A stretch of DNA of 64,000 bases from Actinokineospora iranica (GCF_900101685.1 NZ_FMZZ01000002.1:248001-312000); one strand, 5' to 3'; counted from the first letter of the stretch, positions 9,026 through 17,458 are shown. Translations and numbers: made by a program. The notes: generated by a model not told the origin, from the sequence alone.

Positions 9026-9952
9026 CTACCCCACCTCACTGGCGGGCACGGACCACGTGTCACACGACGCGGTGGAGTTGCCGTCGAATCCGGCGCGCGC
9101 CCAGCGGGCCTGGTTGGCCGGTGTGCCGTGGCTGTCGGCGCCGCTGGTGTCCTCGAAGCTGCGCACCGACTCCTCGGCCAGGCCCGCGTCCACGCCACCC
9201 TGGCCCCCTACGGCGGCGAAGAACAGCCCGGCGAAGCAGTTCGCTTGCAGTTCCGCGCGCCGGGACAGCTCCAAGAACTCGTTCTCGTCCGCCCCCGCTT
9301 CCCGGTTCGCCGAGGCGCGCAGGATGCCGCTGAGCGCCTGCACGTGGTGGCCGTACTCGTGGGCCAGCACCGCCAAGTGGTACGCCGAGTCCTCACCCGC
9401 GTCCCGCAGCAGGCGTCCGCGGGGCAGGTAGATCGTGCGGTCGCGATCGCAGTAGAACGCGGTGGCCTCGTCCTCCGATGGGGTGAAGCCGCACTTCGCG
9501 CGCGGCTGGTCGTCGATGTTGAGCCGCGGGCTGGCGAACCGCAGGCCCGCCCCGGTCAGCACCGGCTCCCAGGCGCGGTCGAGGCAGCCGATGCCGATGC
9601 GGTAGTAGGCGTCCAGCTCGCCGGGATCGGTGCCCAACTCGGGCAGCGCGCAGTCGACCGCGGCCAGCGGGGCGCCCGGGGCCAGCAGCGGGTTGGCGGC
9701 GATGTCAGACAGGGAGACCGAGCCGGGGCGGGGATACTCCTCGGCCGTCTCACCGACCGCGAGCGCGGTGCCGGTCACCACCGATTCGCCGGACAGCACC
9801 CGGCCGAGCGCCGCGATCCAGAGCACCCCGACCAGCACGATGCCGAGCACGGCGACCAGAACGAGCGGCGAGTTCCGCCGCTCGGCCGCCACGACGACGA
9901 CCTGGATCTCCGACATCCCGACCGGGCGCGGATCGTGCCGGGATTCGCTCAT
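9026..9952 (-). CDS. Putative neutral zinc metallopeptidase (YpfJ family)
   Basis: A 308-residue membrane-anchored protein. One hydrophobic segment near residues 30-50 (SPLVLVAVLGIVLVGVLWIA) is followed by an extracellular domain with the metallopeptidase motif HEYGHHVQ (zinc ligands His and His, catalytic Glu) and downstream ADENEFLELSRRAELQANCFAGLFF, which supplies the third-ligand region of this family. Further hallmarks are CGFTPSEDEATAFYCDRDRTIYLP and ANQARWARAGFDG. Substrates are unknown. ATG 9952 is preferred to 9967 because it starts shortly before the conserved region; both are possible. It lies 69 bp downstream of the quinone oxidoreductase gene on the same strand. Confidence 0.9.
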   Translation of the reverse strand: MSESRHDPRPVGMSEIQVVVVAAERRNSPLVLVAVLGIVLVGVLWIAALGRVLSGESVVTGTALAVGETAEEYPRPGSVSLSDIAANPLLAPGAPLAAVDCALPELGTDPGELDAYYRIGIGCLDRAWEPVLTGAGLRFASPRLNIDDQPRAKCGFTPSEDEATAFYCDRDRTIYLPRGRLLRDAGEDSAYHLAVLAHEYGHHVQALSGILRASANREAGADENEFLELSRRAELQANCFAGLFFAAVGGQGGVDAGLAEESVRSFEDTSGADSHGTPANQARWARAGFDGNSTASCDTWSVPASEVG

Positions 9953-10021
9953 GCCCCACCCTCGCATCGCAGGCGAGGGCGATCGGTCCCCCCGAACCCA
10001 CGCCCGGCCAGCATACTGGGC

Positions 10022-10945
10022 TCACCCAATGATCAGGACGACCTTTCCGCGCCCGTGCCCGGTCTCCACCTCGCGGTGCGCGTCCGCCGCCGCCGTCAAC
10101 GGGTAGGTGGCGCGGACGTGCGCGCGCAAGAGGCCCCGGTCGTGGAGGTCGACCAGCGCGGCCAGGCGAGCGGCCGAGCGGACCCCCGTGATCCGCCGCG
10201 CGCCCAACTTCTCGGCCGACTCGAAGGCGACGATGGTCCCGTTGCGCTCGCCGCTGACCCCCAGTTCGGCCGACACCCGCGGCGCGTCGCCCCCGGCCGC
10301 GTCCAGCGACGCGTCGACACCCTGCGGCGCCGCCGCACGGACCCGTTCCAGCAGACCGTCGCCGTACGCCACCGGGATCGCGCCCAACGAGCGCAGGTAG
10401 TCGTGGTTCTCCGCGCGTGCGGTAGCCACCACCGTCACCCCACGCAACCGGGCGAGTTGCACCGCCATCGTGCCGACCGCGCCCGCGCCGCCGTGCACGA
10501 GCAGCGTCTCCCCCGCGCCGACCCGCAGGAAGTCCAGGGCGATGCTCGCTGTCTGCGCGCCCGCGGTGAACCCGCCCGCGACCTCCCACGGCATCCCCTC
10601 GGGTTTGCGCACGACCTGGTCGGCGGGCGCCACGCGGTACTCCGCGTAGCTGCCCAAGACCGCGAACCCCAGCACCTCGTCGCCCGCCGCGAGGTGGTCG
10701 ACGCCCGCCCCCACGGCGTCGACCACACCCGCGAACTCGTTGCCCAGAATCTGCGGGAACACCACCGACGCGCCCGGCGGAGACCACCCGGTGCGCACGG
10801 CGACGTCGAAGGGCTGCACCCCCGCCGCCCTAATCCGCACTCGCACCTCGCCATGCCCTGGATTCGGGCGCGGCAGGGTCATCGGCCGCAAGACGCCTGC
10901 CGAGCCGTGTTCGATGATGGCCATCGCGGTCATCTGGTCGCTCAT
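10022..10945 (-). CDS. NADP-dependent quinone oxidoreductase-like medium-chain reductase
   Basis: A 307-residue zinc-independent medium-chain dehydrogenase/reductase. The N-terminal GroES-like domain has GHGEVRVRIRAAGVQPFDVAVRTGW and LGNEFAGVVDAVGAGVDHLAAGDEVLGF. The Rossmann domain follows with VHGGAGAVGTMAVQLAR, the AxxGxxG cofactor site of the quinone oxidoreductase branch. The usual catalytic-zinc cysteines are absent. It probably reduces quinones or other electrophilic carbonyl compounds with NADPH in the cytoplasm. The start ATG 10945 gives MSDQMTAMAIIEHG; later methionines at residues 5 and 8 are possible alternatives. Confidence 0.9.
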   Translation of the reverse strand: MSDQMTAMAIIEHGSAGVLRPMTLPRPNPGHGEVRVRIRAAGVQPFDVAVRTGWSPPGASVVFPQILGNEFAGVVDAVGAGVDHLAAGDEVLGFAVLGSYAEYRVAPADQVVRKPEGMPWEVAGGFTAGAQTASIALDFLRVGAGETLLVHGGAGAVGTMAVQLARLRGVTVVATARAENHDYLRSLGAIPVAYGDGLLERVRAAAPQGVDASLDAAGGDAPRVSAELGVSGERNGTIVAFESAEKLGARRITGVRSAARLAALVDLHDRGLLRAHVRATYPLTAAADAHREVETGHGRGKVVLIIG

Positions 10946-10998
10946 GGCACCATCGTGAAACCTCTAGCAATGCAGAGGTCAAGGGTGGGTGACCGCGG

Positions 10999-11361
10999 TC
11001 ACGACGGCCTGCGGCACAGGCAGAACGGCTGCCCCGATGGGTCGAGCATGACGCGCCAGTTGCCCTCGCCGGGCTGGAAGTCCGGCTTCGTCGCGCCGAG
11101 TTCGACGCCGCGGGCCTCGGCCTGGTCGAAGTCGTCCACGTAGAGGTCCAGGTGGAACCGCTTGGGCGCGCCCTCGTCCGGCCACCGCGGCGGCGCGTAG
11201 CCCTCGATCCGGCCGAACCCGATCGAGGTGCCCTCACCGGTGATCATGGCGTAGTCGCCCTCGTTGTAGGTGATCTTCCAGCCCAGCAACTCGCTGTAGA
11301 ACGCGGCGAGGCCCTGGGGGTCGTCGCAGTCGATGTTGACCATCATCAGGCTCGCGGTCAT
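10999..11361 (-). CDS. VOC (glyoxalase/bleomycin-resistance) family protein
   Basis: A 120-residue single-domain VOC protein (MVNIDCDDPQGLAAFYSELLGWKITYNEGDYAM near the start, KRFHLDLYVDDFDQAEARGVELGA in the middle, a conserved end reading VMLDPSGQPFCLC). Such proteins bind a metal through paired beta-alpha-beta-beta-beta units and act as dioxygenases, isomerases or drug-binding proteins; no substrate can be assigned. ATG 11361 is chosen because a strong ribosome binding site (GGGAGG) lies 7-12 bases upstream, whereas the longer open frame to 11424 has none and no homology. The ferritin-like gene ends 67 bp upstream on the same strand. Confidence 0.85.
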   Translation of the reverse strand: MTASLMMVNIDCDDPQGLAAFYSELLGWKITYNEGDYAMITGEGTSIGFGRIEGYAPPRWPDEGAPKRFHLDLYVDDFDQAEARGVELGATKPDFQPGEGNWRVMLDPSGQPFCLCRRPS

Positions 11362-11427
11362 CGCGTCGCCTCCCTGTCCGGTGGATGAACGGCGCCGTCT
11401 TGGCACCGATGCGCCTTCGAGCATGGT

Positions 11428-12114
11428 TCAGCCGCCTAAATCGCGCACCCGCAGATCCGAGGCCACCGCGAACTCCCGCACCGCCTCGGCCACGAAGGCC
11501 CGCCGAGACACCCCCAGCACCCGCAACGCCCGGCCGTGATCGCCAACCACGACAAGGACAGCCCCGAGGAACAACCACCACCACACCACCCGCGCGGCCC
11601 GACTCACCGGCGCAGCCCTAAGACGATCGCGGTGAAAAGGCACGTGTCTTCGCTCATCCGCCAGAATCCGCCCCGCGACCTCACTGGTCAGCGCGTCACC
11701 CGCACCGTCCCGCAACACCCGGTAATACACCAACGCCACCACCTCCGCGATAGCCAAGACCATCAACTCCAACCGCAGCCCCAACCCCCGCCGCAACCAT
11801 ATGAACACCACATCACTCCAATGCGTTGCGATGGTCGACGCCCCCGCCGCCCGCAACAACTCCCCCAGCATCCGCGCGTGCTCGCGCTCCTCCTGCACAA
11901 ACAACCGCACCGCCGCCGCGTAAGCCGCATCCCCCGCGCCCTCAGCCTTGCCGATCAGATTCCGCCCGTCCCCGTCCTCGCCGACCTGAAACCGCTGCAC
12001 GCTCCGCACCACATCGGGATGCATCCGCACCCGCACAGCCCAGTCAGGCTCTGAACGACCCGCCCGCCGCTCAGCTTCCTCGGTGAACTCCCGCAGCCAC
12101 TCCACATAGGTCAT
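11428..12114 (-). CDS. Ferritin-like di-iron domain membrane protein
   Basis: A 228-residue helical protein with the carboxylate/histidine pattern of a ferritin-like di-iron site: FVQEEREHARML (about residue 75), a Glu in LELMVLAIAEVVALVYYRVL and DERRHVPFHRDRL (about residue 153). A hydrophobic segment follows (VVWWWLFLGAVLVVVGDHG, about 175-193), so the C-terminus is probably membrane-associated. Such proteins may carry out hydroxylation or desaturation, but no substrate can be named. Upstream begins the AT-richer stretch holding a decayed phosphoribosyltransferase. Confidence 0.78.
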   Translation of the reverse strand: MTYVEWLREFTEEAERRAGRSEPDWAVRVRMHPDVVRSVQRFQVGEDGDGRNLIGKAEGAGDAAYAAAVRLFVQEEREHARMLGELLRAAGASTIATHWSDVVFIWLRRGLGLRLELMVLAIAEVVALVYYRVLRDGAGDALTSEVAGRILADERRHVPFHRDRLRAAPVSRAARVVWWWLFLGAVLVVVGDHGRALRVLGVSRRAFVAEAVREFAVASDLRVRDLGG

Positions 12115-12539
12115 AAACCCGACAATGCCGGCACCGCACTGGCCAGAGCGTTGCCTTCACCCTTCCCTCACAGGTTCACTCCACGGTGACCGCAGAAGAA
12201 CGGGCCGCGGGAACGCGAACGGGAACCGTTCAAACCCAGACCAAGCGAACCTCTCGGCAGACCACCATGACACCTCTTGCCGGAATACCGCGATACTCGA
12301 TAAACCACGCCGAACCTGAGCGAACCGCCGACCACACCTTGGCGTTCTACCCAGAGCGCAAAGAGTTCACACCCTCCAACAATAACGCGAAGCGGCCCCA
12401 TCGAATTCGCATGGGCTTTGAAACCAACCGAAGGCGGTTCCACTGAAATCACACACACTACTACCGCTGATCTCATTCGCCTGATCAAGGGGTATCAACC
12501 CGCCGGAAAGGATGCGGCAGATCAGGCGGGCCGGACGTT
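12115..12539. other. Gene-poor, AT-richer stretch between ferritin-like gene and PRTase remnant
   Basis: Base composition is visibly less GC-rich than both flanks (for example CAATAACGCGAAGCG and GCTTTGAAACCAACCG). No intact gene is supported. Two + strand frames carry phrases that could be earlier, frame-broken parts of the phosphoribosyltransferase relic: LAFYPERKEFTPSNNNA at about 12,338-12,390 in one frame and TTTADLIRLIKGYQPAG at about 12,458-12,510 in the next. This reading is tentative. No tRNA was seen that would mark an integration site. Confidence 0.5.
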
Positions 12540-12743
12540 GTGCCGATCGTTGAGCGACACGGTAGTCCGGCACGAGTGGTTCAACCAGGCTACCCGACTG
12601 CTTCCCTTGAAGGCCAAACCGTCCTCATCCTGGACGACATTTACCACACTGGCTACACGATGGCAGGCGTGGCCAATGCCGCACGACTGGCCGGGGCCAC
12701 AACGGTGCTCGGTCTCGTTGCGGCGAGAAATTCGCGCCACTAG
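12540..12743 (+). pseudogene. Phosphoribosyltransferase remnant (ComF-like)
   Basis: A 67-residue open stretch contains a well-preserved PRPP-binding loop: VLILDDIYHTGYTMAG, with the two acidic residues and the TGxT phosphate loop of type I phosphoribosyltransferases. AARLAGATTVLGLVAAR follows, as in ComF-like and competence-related PRTases. The normal N-terminal ~100 residues are missing or lie in other frames upstream (12,266-12,540), where one stop (12,444-12,446) and at least two frame changes would be needed. It is therefore read as a decayed gene. Base composition is AT-richer than its surroundings, consistent with foreign origin. A deliberately short protein cannot be excluded. Confidence 0.6.
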
Positions 12744-12821
12744 CGCAACAGCACGACTTACCGCCGAAAAGCGGGGGCCTGCTGAACGCCGACCCCCGCC
12801 AACGGATGACTCGGTTATCGA

Positions 12822-15638
12822 TCAGCTGCACCCGGAGGTGGAGCCGCAGCCTTCGCAGAGGTAGCAGGAGCCCGCGGGGCGCATCTTGGTGCCGCAGGTC
12901 ATGCAGAGCGGGGCGTCGGCGGCTTTGCCGAGGTGCAGTTCGAGCAGTTCGGTGGAACTGTGGGCTTCGGTGATCTTGGGTTCGGGCTTGGTCTCGGTCG
13001 TGGTGGCGCGGGGGGCGGTGTCGATGGTCGTGCGCAGGGCTTCGAGGTCGACCTCGGTGGAGCCGTAGTCGGCGGCGACCTGGGCGGAGCGCTCGTCGGC
13101 GGTGAAGATGCCCAACTGGGCGCGCTTGTCGTAGGGCAGGTAGTCCAGGGCGAGCCTGCGGAACAGGTAGTCCAGCACGCTGGTCGCGATCCGCACGTCC
13201 GGGTCGTCGGTCATACCGGCGGGCTCGAAGCGCAGGTTCTGGAACTTCGAGACGTAGAACTCCAGCGGGATGCCGTACTGCAGCCCGACCGAGATCGACA
13301 TCGAGAACGCGTCCATCACCCCGGCCAGGGTCGAGCCCTGCTTGCCCAGCTTCACGAAGATCTCGCCGAGACCGTCGTCCGGGTAGGAACCCGCGTGCAG
13401 GTAGCCCTCGGCGCCGCCCACGGTGAACGACACCGTCTGCGACGGGCGCTTCTTCGGCAGCCGCTTGCGCACCGGCCGGTACTCCACGACCTTCTCCGGC
13501 TCGGCCTTGCCGCCGTTGTTGGCGCCCTTGCCCGCCGACAGCGGCTGCCCGACCTTGCAGTTGTCCCGGTAGATCGCCAACGCCTTCAGGCCCAGCTTCC
13601 AGCCCTGGAAGTAGATCTCCTCGACCTCCTCCACGGTGGCCGCCTCCGGCATGTTCACCGTCTTGGAGATCGCCCCGGACAGGAACGGCTGCACCGCCGC
13701 CATCATCCGCACGTGCCCCGTCGGCGCGATCGACCGCTCACCCATCGCGCAGTCGAACACCTCGTAGTGCTCCCGGCGCAGACCCGGCGCGTCCACGACG
13801 TGCCCGTGCTCGGCGATGTGCTCGACGATCGCCTCGACCTGCTCGTCCTGGTAGCCCAGGGACTTGAGCGCGCGCGGCACGGTCTGGTTCACGATCTGCA
13901 TCGAACCGCCGCCGACCAGCTTCTTGAACTTCACCAGGGCCAGGTCCGGCTCGATCCCGGTCGTGTCGCAGTCCATCATCAGGCCGATGGTGCCGGTGGG
14001 GGCGAGCACGCTGGCCTGCGCGTTGCGCCAGCCGTTGCGCGCGCCGATGGCCAGCGCGGCCTGCCACTCGCGGGTCGCCACCTTCTGCACGGCGGCGTCG
14101 TTGGCGTGGTACGTGCGGACCAGGTCGTTCGCCGCGGCGTGCTTGCGCATGACGCGCTGCTGCGACTCCGCGTTGCGGGCGTAGCCCTCGAACGGGCCGA
14201 CGACGCCCGCCAGCTCAGCGGAGCGGCGGTAAGCGGTGCCGGTCATGAGCGAGGTGATCGACGCGGCCAGCGCCCGGCCGCCCTCGGAGTCGTAGGCGTG
14301 ACCGGTGGCCATCAGCAGCGCGCCCAGGTTCGCGTACCCGATGCCCAGCTGGCGGAACTTGCGCGTGGTCTCCGCGATCGGCTCGGTCGGGAAGTCGGCG
14401 AAGCAGATCGAGATGTCCATCGCGGTGATGATGACCTCGACGGCCTTCGCGAACGTCTCCGCGTCGAACCGGCCGTCCTCACCCAGGAACTTCAACAGGT
14501 TCAACGACGCCAGGTTGCAGCTGGAGTTGTCCAGGTGCATGTACTCACTGCACGGGTTGGACGCGGTGATCCGCCCTGACTCCGGGCACGTGTGCCAGTC
14601 GTTGATCGTGTCGTCGTACTGGATGCCCGGGTCGGCGCACTCCCACGCCGCCTTCGCCAGCTTGCGGAACAGGTCCTTGGCCTCGACCTGCTCGATGACC
14701 TCGCCGGTCGTGCGCGAGCGCAGACCGAACCGGCCGCCGGTCTCCACCGCGCGCATGAACTCGTCCGAAACCCGGACCGAGTTGTTCGCGTTCTGGTACT
14801 GCACCGACGTGATGTCCGACCCGCCGAGGTCCATGTCGAAGCCCGCGTCCCGCAGAACCCGGATCTTCTCCTCCTCACGGGCCTTCGTCTCGATGAACTC
14901 CTCCACGTCGGGGTGGTCGACGTCGAGGACCACCATCTTCGCCGCCCGCCGAGTCGCCCCACCGGACTTGATCGTGCCCGCCGACGCGTCCGCCCCGCGC
15001 ATGAACGACACCGGACCCGACGCCGTCCCGCCCGAGGACAGCAGCTCCTTCGACGAACGGATCCGCGACAGGTTCAGGCCCGCGCCGGAACCGCCCTTGA
15101 AGATCAGCCCCTCTTCCTTGTACCAGTTGAGGATCGAGTCCATCGTGTCGTCCACCGCGAGGATGAAGCACGCCGACACCTGCTGCGGCGAGGTCGTGCC
15201 CACGTTGAACCACACCGGCGAGTTGAAGCTGAACACCTGGTGCAGCAGCATCCAGGTCAGCTCGTGCTCGAAGATCTCCGCGTCGCCGGGCGTGGCGAAG
15301 TACTTGTGCTCGACACCGGCGGCCACATAGGACTTCACCACCCGGTCGATCAGCTGGCGCAGCGAGTGCTCACGCACCGCCGTGCCCACCGCGCCCCGGA
15401 AGTACTTGCTGGTCACGATGTTCGTCGCGTTGACCGACCAGAAATCGGGGAACTCCACCCCGCGCTGCTCGAAGTTCACCGAGCCATCGCGCCAGTTGGT
15501 CATCACCACGTCGCGGTGCTCCCACGTCACCTCGTCGTAGGGGTGCACCCCCTCGGTGGTGTAGATCCGTCGCATCCGCAGCCGACCCTGCGGCGAGCCG
15601 TTGCGCTCCGCCGCCTGGATCCCGACGGTCTCCGTCAT
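12822..15638 (-). CDS. nrdJ: Vitamin B12-dependent (class II) ribonucleotide reductase NrdJ
   Basis: A 938-residue protein that makes deoxyribonucleotides with adenosylcobalamin. Landmarks are FNSPVWFNVG, SACFILAVDDTMDSI, the GGSGAGLNLS loop, the active-site segment ASNPCSEYMHLDNSSCNLASLNL, the barrel segment APTGTIGLMMDCDTTGIEPD and a cysteine-rich tail (CMTCGTKMRPAGSCYLCEGCG) that would bind metal. No intein is present: the length is normal. ATG 15638 is chosen because it follows a purine-rich ribosome binding site (GAGGGAGAGGGA) and starts the conserved region; the frame stays open upstream but overlaps nrdR without homology. It lies 136 bp downstream of nrdR in the usual nrdR-nrdJ order. 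No cobalamin riboswitch was recognised. Confidence 0.96.
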   Translation of the reverse strand: MTETVGIQAAERNGSPQGRLRMRRIYTTEGVHPYDEVTWEHRDVVMTNWRDGSVNFEQRGVEFPDFWSVNATNIVTSKYFRGAVGTAVREHSLRQLIDRVVKSYVAAGVEHKYFATPGDAEIFEHELTWMLLHQVFSFNSPVWFNVGTTSPQQVSACFILAVDDTMDSILNWYKEEGLIFKGGSGAGLNLSRIRSSKELLSSGGTASGPVSFMRGADASAGTIKSGGATRRAAKMVVLDVDHPDVEEFIETKAREEEKIRVLRDAGFDMDLGGSDITSVQYQNANNSVRVSDEFMRAVETGGRFGLRSRTTGEVIEQVEAKDLFRKLAKAAWECADPGIQYDDTINDWHTCPESGRITASNPCSEYMHLDNSSCNLASLNLLKFLGEDGRFDAETFAKAVEVIITAMDISICFADFPTEPIAETTRKFRQLGIGYANLGALLMATGHAYDSEGGRALAASITSLMTGTAYRRSAELAGVVGPFEGYARNAESQQRVMRKHAAANDLVRTYHANDAAVQKVATREWQAALAIGARNGWRNAQASVLAPTGTIGLMMDCDTTGIEPDLALVKFKKLVGGGSMQIVNQTVPRALKSLGYQDEQVEAIVEHIAEHGHVVDAPGLRREHYEVFDCAMGERSIAPTGHVRMMAAVQPFLSGAISKTVNMPEAATVEEVEEIYFQGWKLGLKALAIYRDNCKVGQPLSAGKGANNGGKAEPEKVVEYRPVRKRLPKKRPSQTVSFTVGGAEGYLHAGSYPDDGLGEIFVKLGKQGSTLAGVMDAFSMSISVGLQYGIPLEFYVSKFQNLRFEPAGMTDDPDVRIATSVLDYLFRRLALDYLPYDKRAQLGIFTADERSAQVAADYGSTEVDLEALRTTIDTAPRATTTETKPEPKITEAHSSTELLELHLGKAADAPLCMTCGTKMRPAGSCYLCEGCGSTSGCS

Positions 15639-15774
15639 GACCGTTCCCTCTCCCTCGTCACTGGCCTGTCCTGGTGCGGCCACGTCCGGGCTCCCCGTCC
15701 GATGCGGCCGAAGCTGCTGTTTCCGATCCCCGCCACGGGGATGGGACGACGCCGCGCGCCGCCGTGTCTGCCGT

Positions 15775-16260
15775 CTACTGCTCATCCTGTTGCGCCGCCT
15801 GGTCCGCCATGGCGGCCCGCAGGTCGGCGATCTCCTTCTCGAAGTCCTCGACTGAGGAGAACGACCGGTACACACTGGCGAACCGCAGGTAGGCGACTCC
15901 GTCGAGCTCCCGCAGCGGGCCGAGGATGGCCAACCCGACCTCGTGGCTGGGAACCTCGGCGCTCCCGCTGGCGCGAATGGTGTCCTCGACCTTCTGCGCC
16001 AACTGCTGGAGCTGGTCCTCATTGACCGGTCGCCCCTGACAGGCCCGCTGAACGCCGCGCACGACCTTGTCCCGGCTGAACGGCTCGGTCACACCGGAGC
16101 GCTTGACCACGGCGAGGATCGCTTCCTCAACCGTGGTGAACCTGCGGCTGCACTGCGAGCAGGAGCGCCTGCGGCGGATCACCTGTCCGTCGTCGACCTC
16201 CCGCGAGTCCACGACCCGCGAGTCGGAGTTGCGACAAAACGGACAGCGCACCGACTTCAC
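15775..16260 (-). CDS. nrdR: Transcriptional repressor NrdR
   Basis: A 161-residue regulator of ribonucleotide reductase genes. The N-terminal zinc ribbon has CPFC (residues 6-9) and CSQC (about 34-37) with the conserved [17 protein letters not shown]. An ATP-cone domain follows ([24 protein letters not shown]), which senses ATP/dATP. The C-terminus is glutamine- and acid-rich. It is transcribed ahead of nrdJ, as in Streptomyces and mycobacteria (Rv2718c). Two candidate NrdR boxes lie 96-143 bp upstream of its start, so it probably controls its own operon. Confidence 0.96.
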   Translation of the reverse strand: MKSVRCPFCRNSDSRVVDSREVDDGQVIRRRRSCSQCSRRFTTVEEAILAVVKRSGVTEPFSRDKVVRGVQRACQGRPVNEDQLQQLAQKVEDTIRASGSAEVPSHEVGLAILGPLRELDGVAYLRFASVYRSFSSVEDFEKEIADLRAAMADQAAQQDEQ

Positions 16261-16331
16261 CTCTCTCCGCTCGCCATCTTGGGCGACACCTCGCCCTCAC
16301 CAGTCCGCGCGACCACCCATGGTGATCAATA

Positions 16332-16340
16332 TGTGGATAA
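16332..16340 (-). promoter_or_regulatory. DnaA box upstream of nrdR
   Basis: On the reverse strand the bases read TTATCCACA, a perfect consensus DnaA box. A near match (TTGTCCACG) lies at 16,344-16,352. Both sit between the nrdR start and the candidate NrdR boxes, where bound DnaA-ATP could tie reductase expression to replication initiation, as is known for E. coli nrdAB. Function here is inferred. Confidence 0.5.
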
Positions 16341-16355
16341 CGCGTGGACAACCCA

Positions 16356-16368
16356 CCCCAACTTGTGG
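16356..16368 (-). promoter_or_regulatory. Candidate NrdR box, promoter-proximal
   Basis: CCCCAACTTGTGG on the + strand is the inverse of the distal box with three central bases missing. Its centre is about 33 bp from the distal box, near the 31-32 bp (three-turn) spacing of known tandem NrdR boxes. It lies 96 bp upstream of the nrdR start. Confidence 0.45.
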
Positions 16369-16387
16369 AGTAACTACAGCGATGTAA

Positions 16388-16403
16388 CCACAAGATGTTG
16401 GGG
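16388..16403 (-). promoter_or_regulatory. Candidate NrdR box, promoter-distal
   Basis: CCACAAGATGTTGGGG is a near-palindrome (CCACAA/TTGGGG around GATG) of the 16-bp length of NrdR boxes and resembles boxes known upstream of Streptomyces nrdRJ. Paired with the site at 16,356 it suggests cooperative NrdR binding over the nrdR-nrdJ promoter. Confidence 0.5.
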
Positions 16404-16780
16404 TCGACCGTATGCCTGGACCCCACATAACGCAAATCGGCGCGCGCCATGGAAACGCTTCGCGGTCACCACGCGACACAGCGACTCTGACCGCGAGGTG
16501 AACGGCGTCTTTCACTCGCCCGGGTGACCTAATCGCCGCTCAGACTCTCTTCCGGCCAGGGATGCCCACCGCACCGCCCGCACCCGCCCGCGACGGGTCC
16601 GTGGCCGAGGACCACACCCAGTCAGTGATCAATGACACCGCCGACGACATCGATCACCGCCCAGCGCCCCTCGCCACCAACGCTCCAACGATCAGGAGCC
16701 CTTCCCAGGGAACCGCTTTCGCCCTAGGACCCAGACACGCACGTCACGTGGAACACCGCCAACGAGAACCACTAGGCGCG
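16404..16780. other. Intergenic region between nrdR promoter and chiZ
   Basis: No supported gene. Open frames here have no recognisable motif, no convincing ribosome binding site and unlikely composition. The stretch is less GC-rich than the flanking genes. It holds the far upstream part of the nrdR promoter and the 3' side of the convergently placed chiZ-like gene; no clear terminator was found. Confidence 0.5.
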
Positions 16781-17251
16781 CTATCGGGAGAACGGCACCG
16801 TCAGCGGCTGTCCCACCCGGACCGCGCCACCGTCTAAAGAGTTCAGTTCGCGGATGCGCTCGACCACGGCCGCCACATCGCTGCCCGGCGCCATCCGCTC
16901 GGCGACCTCGGACAGGCTCTCCCCCGGCCCGACCCGGACCACGGTCGTGGTTGGCGGGACCTCCGCGCCGCCTGTCATGGCCCCGGCGAACAGCCCGAGC
17001 CCGTACACGGCCGCCGCGACGACCACGGCGATCGCGACCAGCGCCGCGACCGAGAGCGGAGCCAGGCGCGGCGCGCAGTCGGGCGCCGCGACGACGTGCG
17101 CCGCGTTCGCCGCCCGCCCGCGCGTGGGCGGCCGGAGTCGCCCTTGACCCTCCCGGCGGACCGGGCGAAGAATCGGCCGCGCGAGGGCGGCCACGTGCGA
17201 AGACCGGCCCGCGGCCAGCTCGGCCGACTCGGATGCCAGCACCGCCGCCAT
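16781..17251 (-). CDS. LysM-domain SOS cell-division suppressor (ChiZ/DivS/YneA type)
   Basis: A 156-residue protein with an Ala/Arg-rich cytoplasmic N-terminus (~70 residues), one transmembrane segment (LSVAALVAIAVVVAAAVYGLGLFAG, about 75-100) and an extracellular LysM peptidoglycan-binding domain (VVRVGPGESLSEVAERM ... LNSLDGGAVRVGQPLTVPF). It is divergent from lexA, exactly as Rv2719c/ChiZ in M. tuberculosis, DivS in Corynebacterium and YneA in Bacillus, which halt septation after DNA damage. ATG 17251 follows a strong GAGGAGG site; the longer frame to 17332 would run through the SOS box. A one-mismatch LexA box ends 27 bp upstream of the start. Confidence 0.85.
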   Translation of the reverse strand: MAAVLASESAELAAGRSSHVAALARPILRPVRREGQGRLRPPTRGRAANAAHVVAAPDCAPRLAPLSVAALVAIAVVVAAAVYGLGLFAGAMTGGAEVPPTTTVVRVGPGESLSEVAERMAPGSDVAAVVERIRELNSLDGGAVRVGQPLTVPFSR

Positions 17252-17277
17252 CGCAACCTCCTCGAACTCCCGTTCGA

Positions 17278-17293
17278 TCGAACGCTCGTGCGA
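17278..17293. promoter_or_regulatory. SOS (LexA) box for the chiZ-like gene
   Basis: TCGAACGCTCGTGCGA matches the actinobacterial LexA box TCGAAC-N4-GTTCGA with one mismatch in the right half. It lies 27 bp upstream of the chiZ-like start. The preceding bases form a further TTCGATCGAA palindrome overlapping it. Confidence 0.7.
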
Positions 17294-17343
17294 ATGTGTA
17301 CCACTAGGCGGCGGCGAAAATCGATACCCCATCGGCGTGTCGC

Positions 17344-17359
17344 TCGAACAGGTGTTTGA
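17344..17359. promoter_or_regulatory. SOS (LexA) box for lexA autoregulation
   Basis: TCGAACAGGTGTTTGA matches TCGAAC-N4-GTTCGA with one mismatch. It lies about 100 bp upstream of the lexA GTG, in the position used for autorepression in mycobacteria. Confidence 0.75.
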
Positions 17360-17458
17360 TCTCCGCAGGTCGGCGGACTACCGTCGAAGTCGGAGAAGAT
17401 CGAAGTCGATCCACCACCGGGGCGCGATCGCGCTCCGGTACCGCAGGGAGGCAGTGCA

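Noticed and set aside
12115-12820. Possible integration site or mobile element end
   Set aside because: AT-richer, but no tRNA, integrase, transposase or inverted repeat was found.
12933-14579. 548-codon + strand frame opposite nrdJ
   Set aside because: Antisense shadow of a certain gene.
15639-16022. N-terminal extension of nrdJ through the nrdR gene
   Set aside because: Overlaps nrdR fully and has no homology; the good ribosome binding site is at 15,638.
15639-16780. Cobalamin riboswitch for nrdJ
   Set aside because: No B12-box or matching fold seen; NrdR boxes explain the control better.
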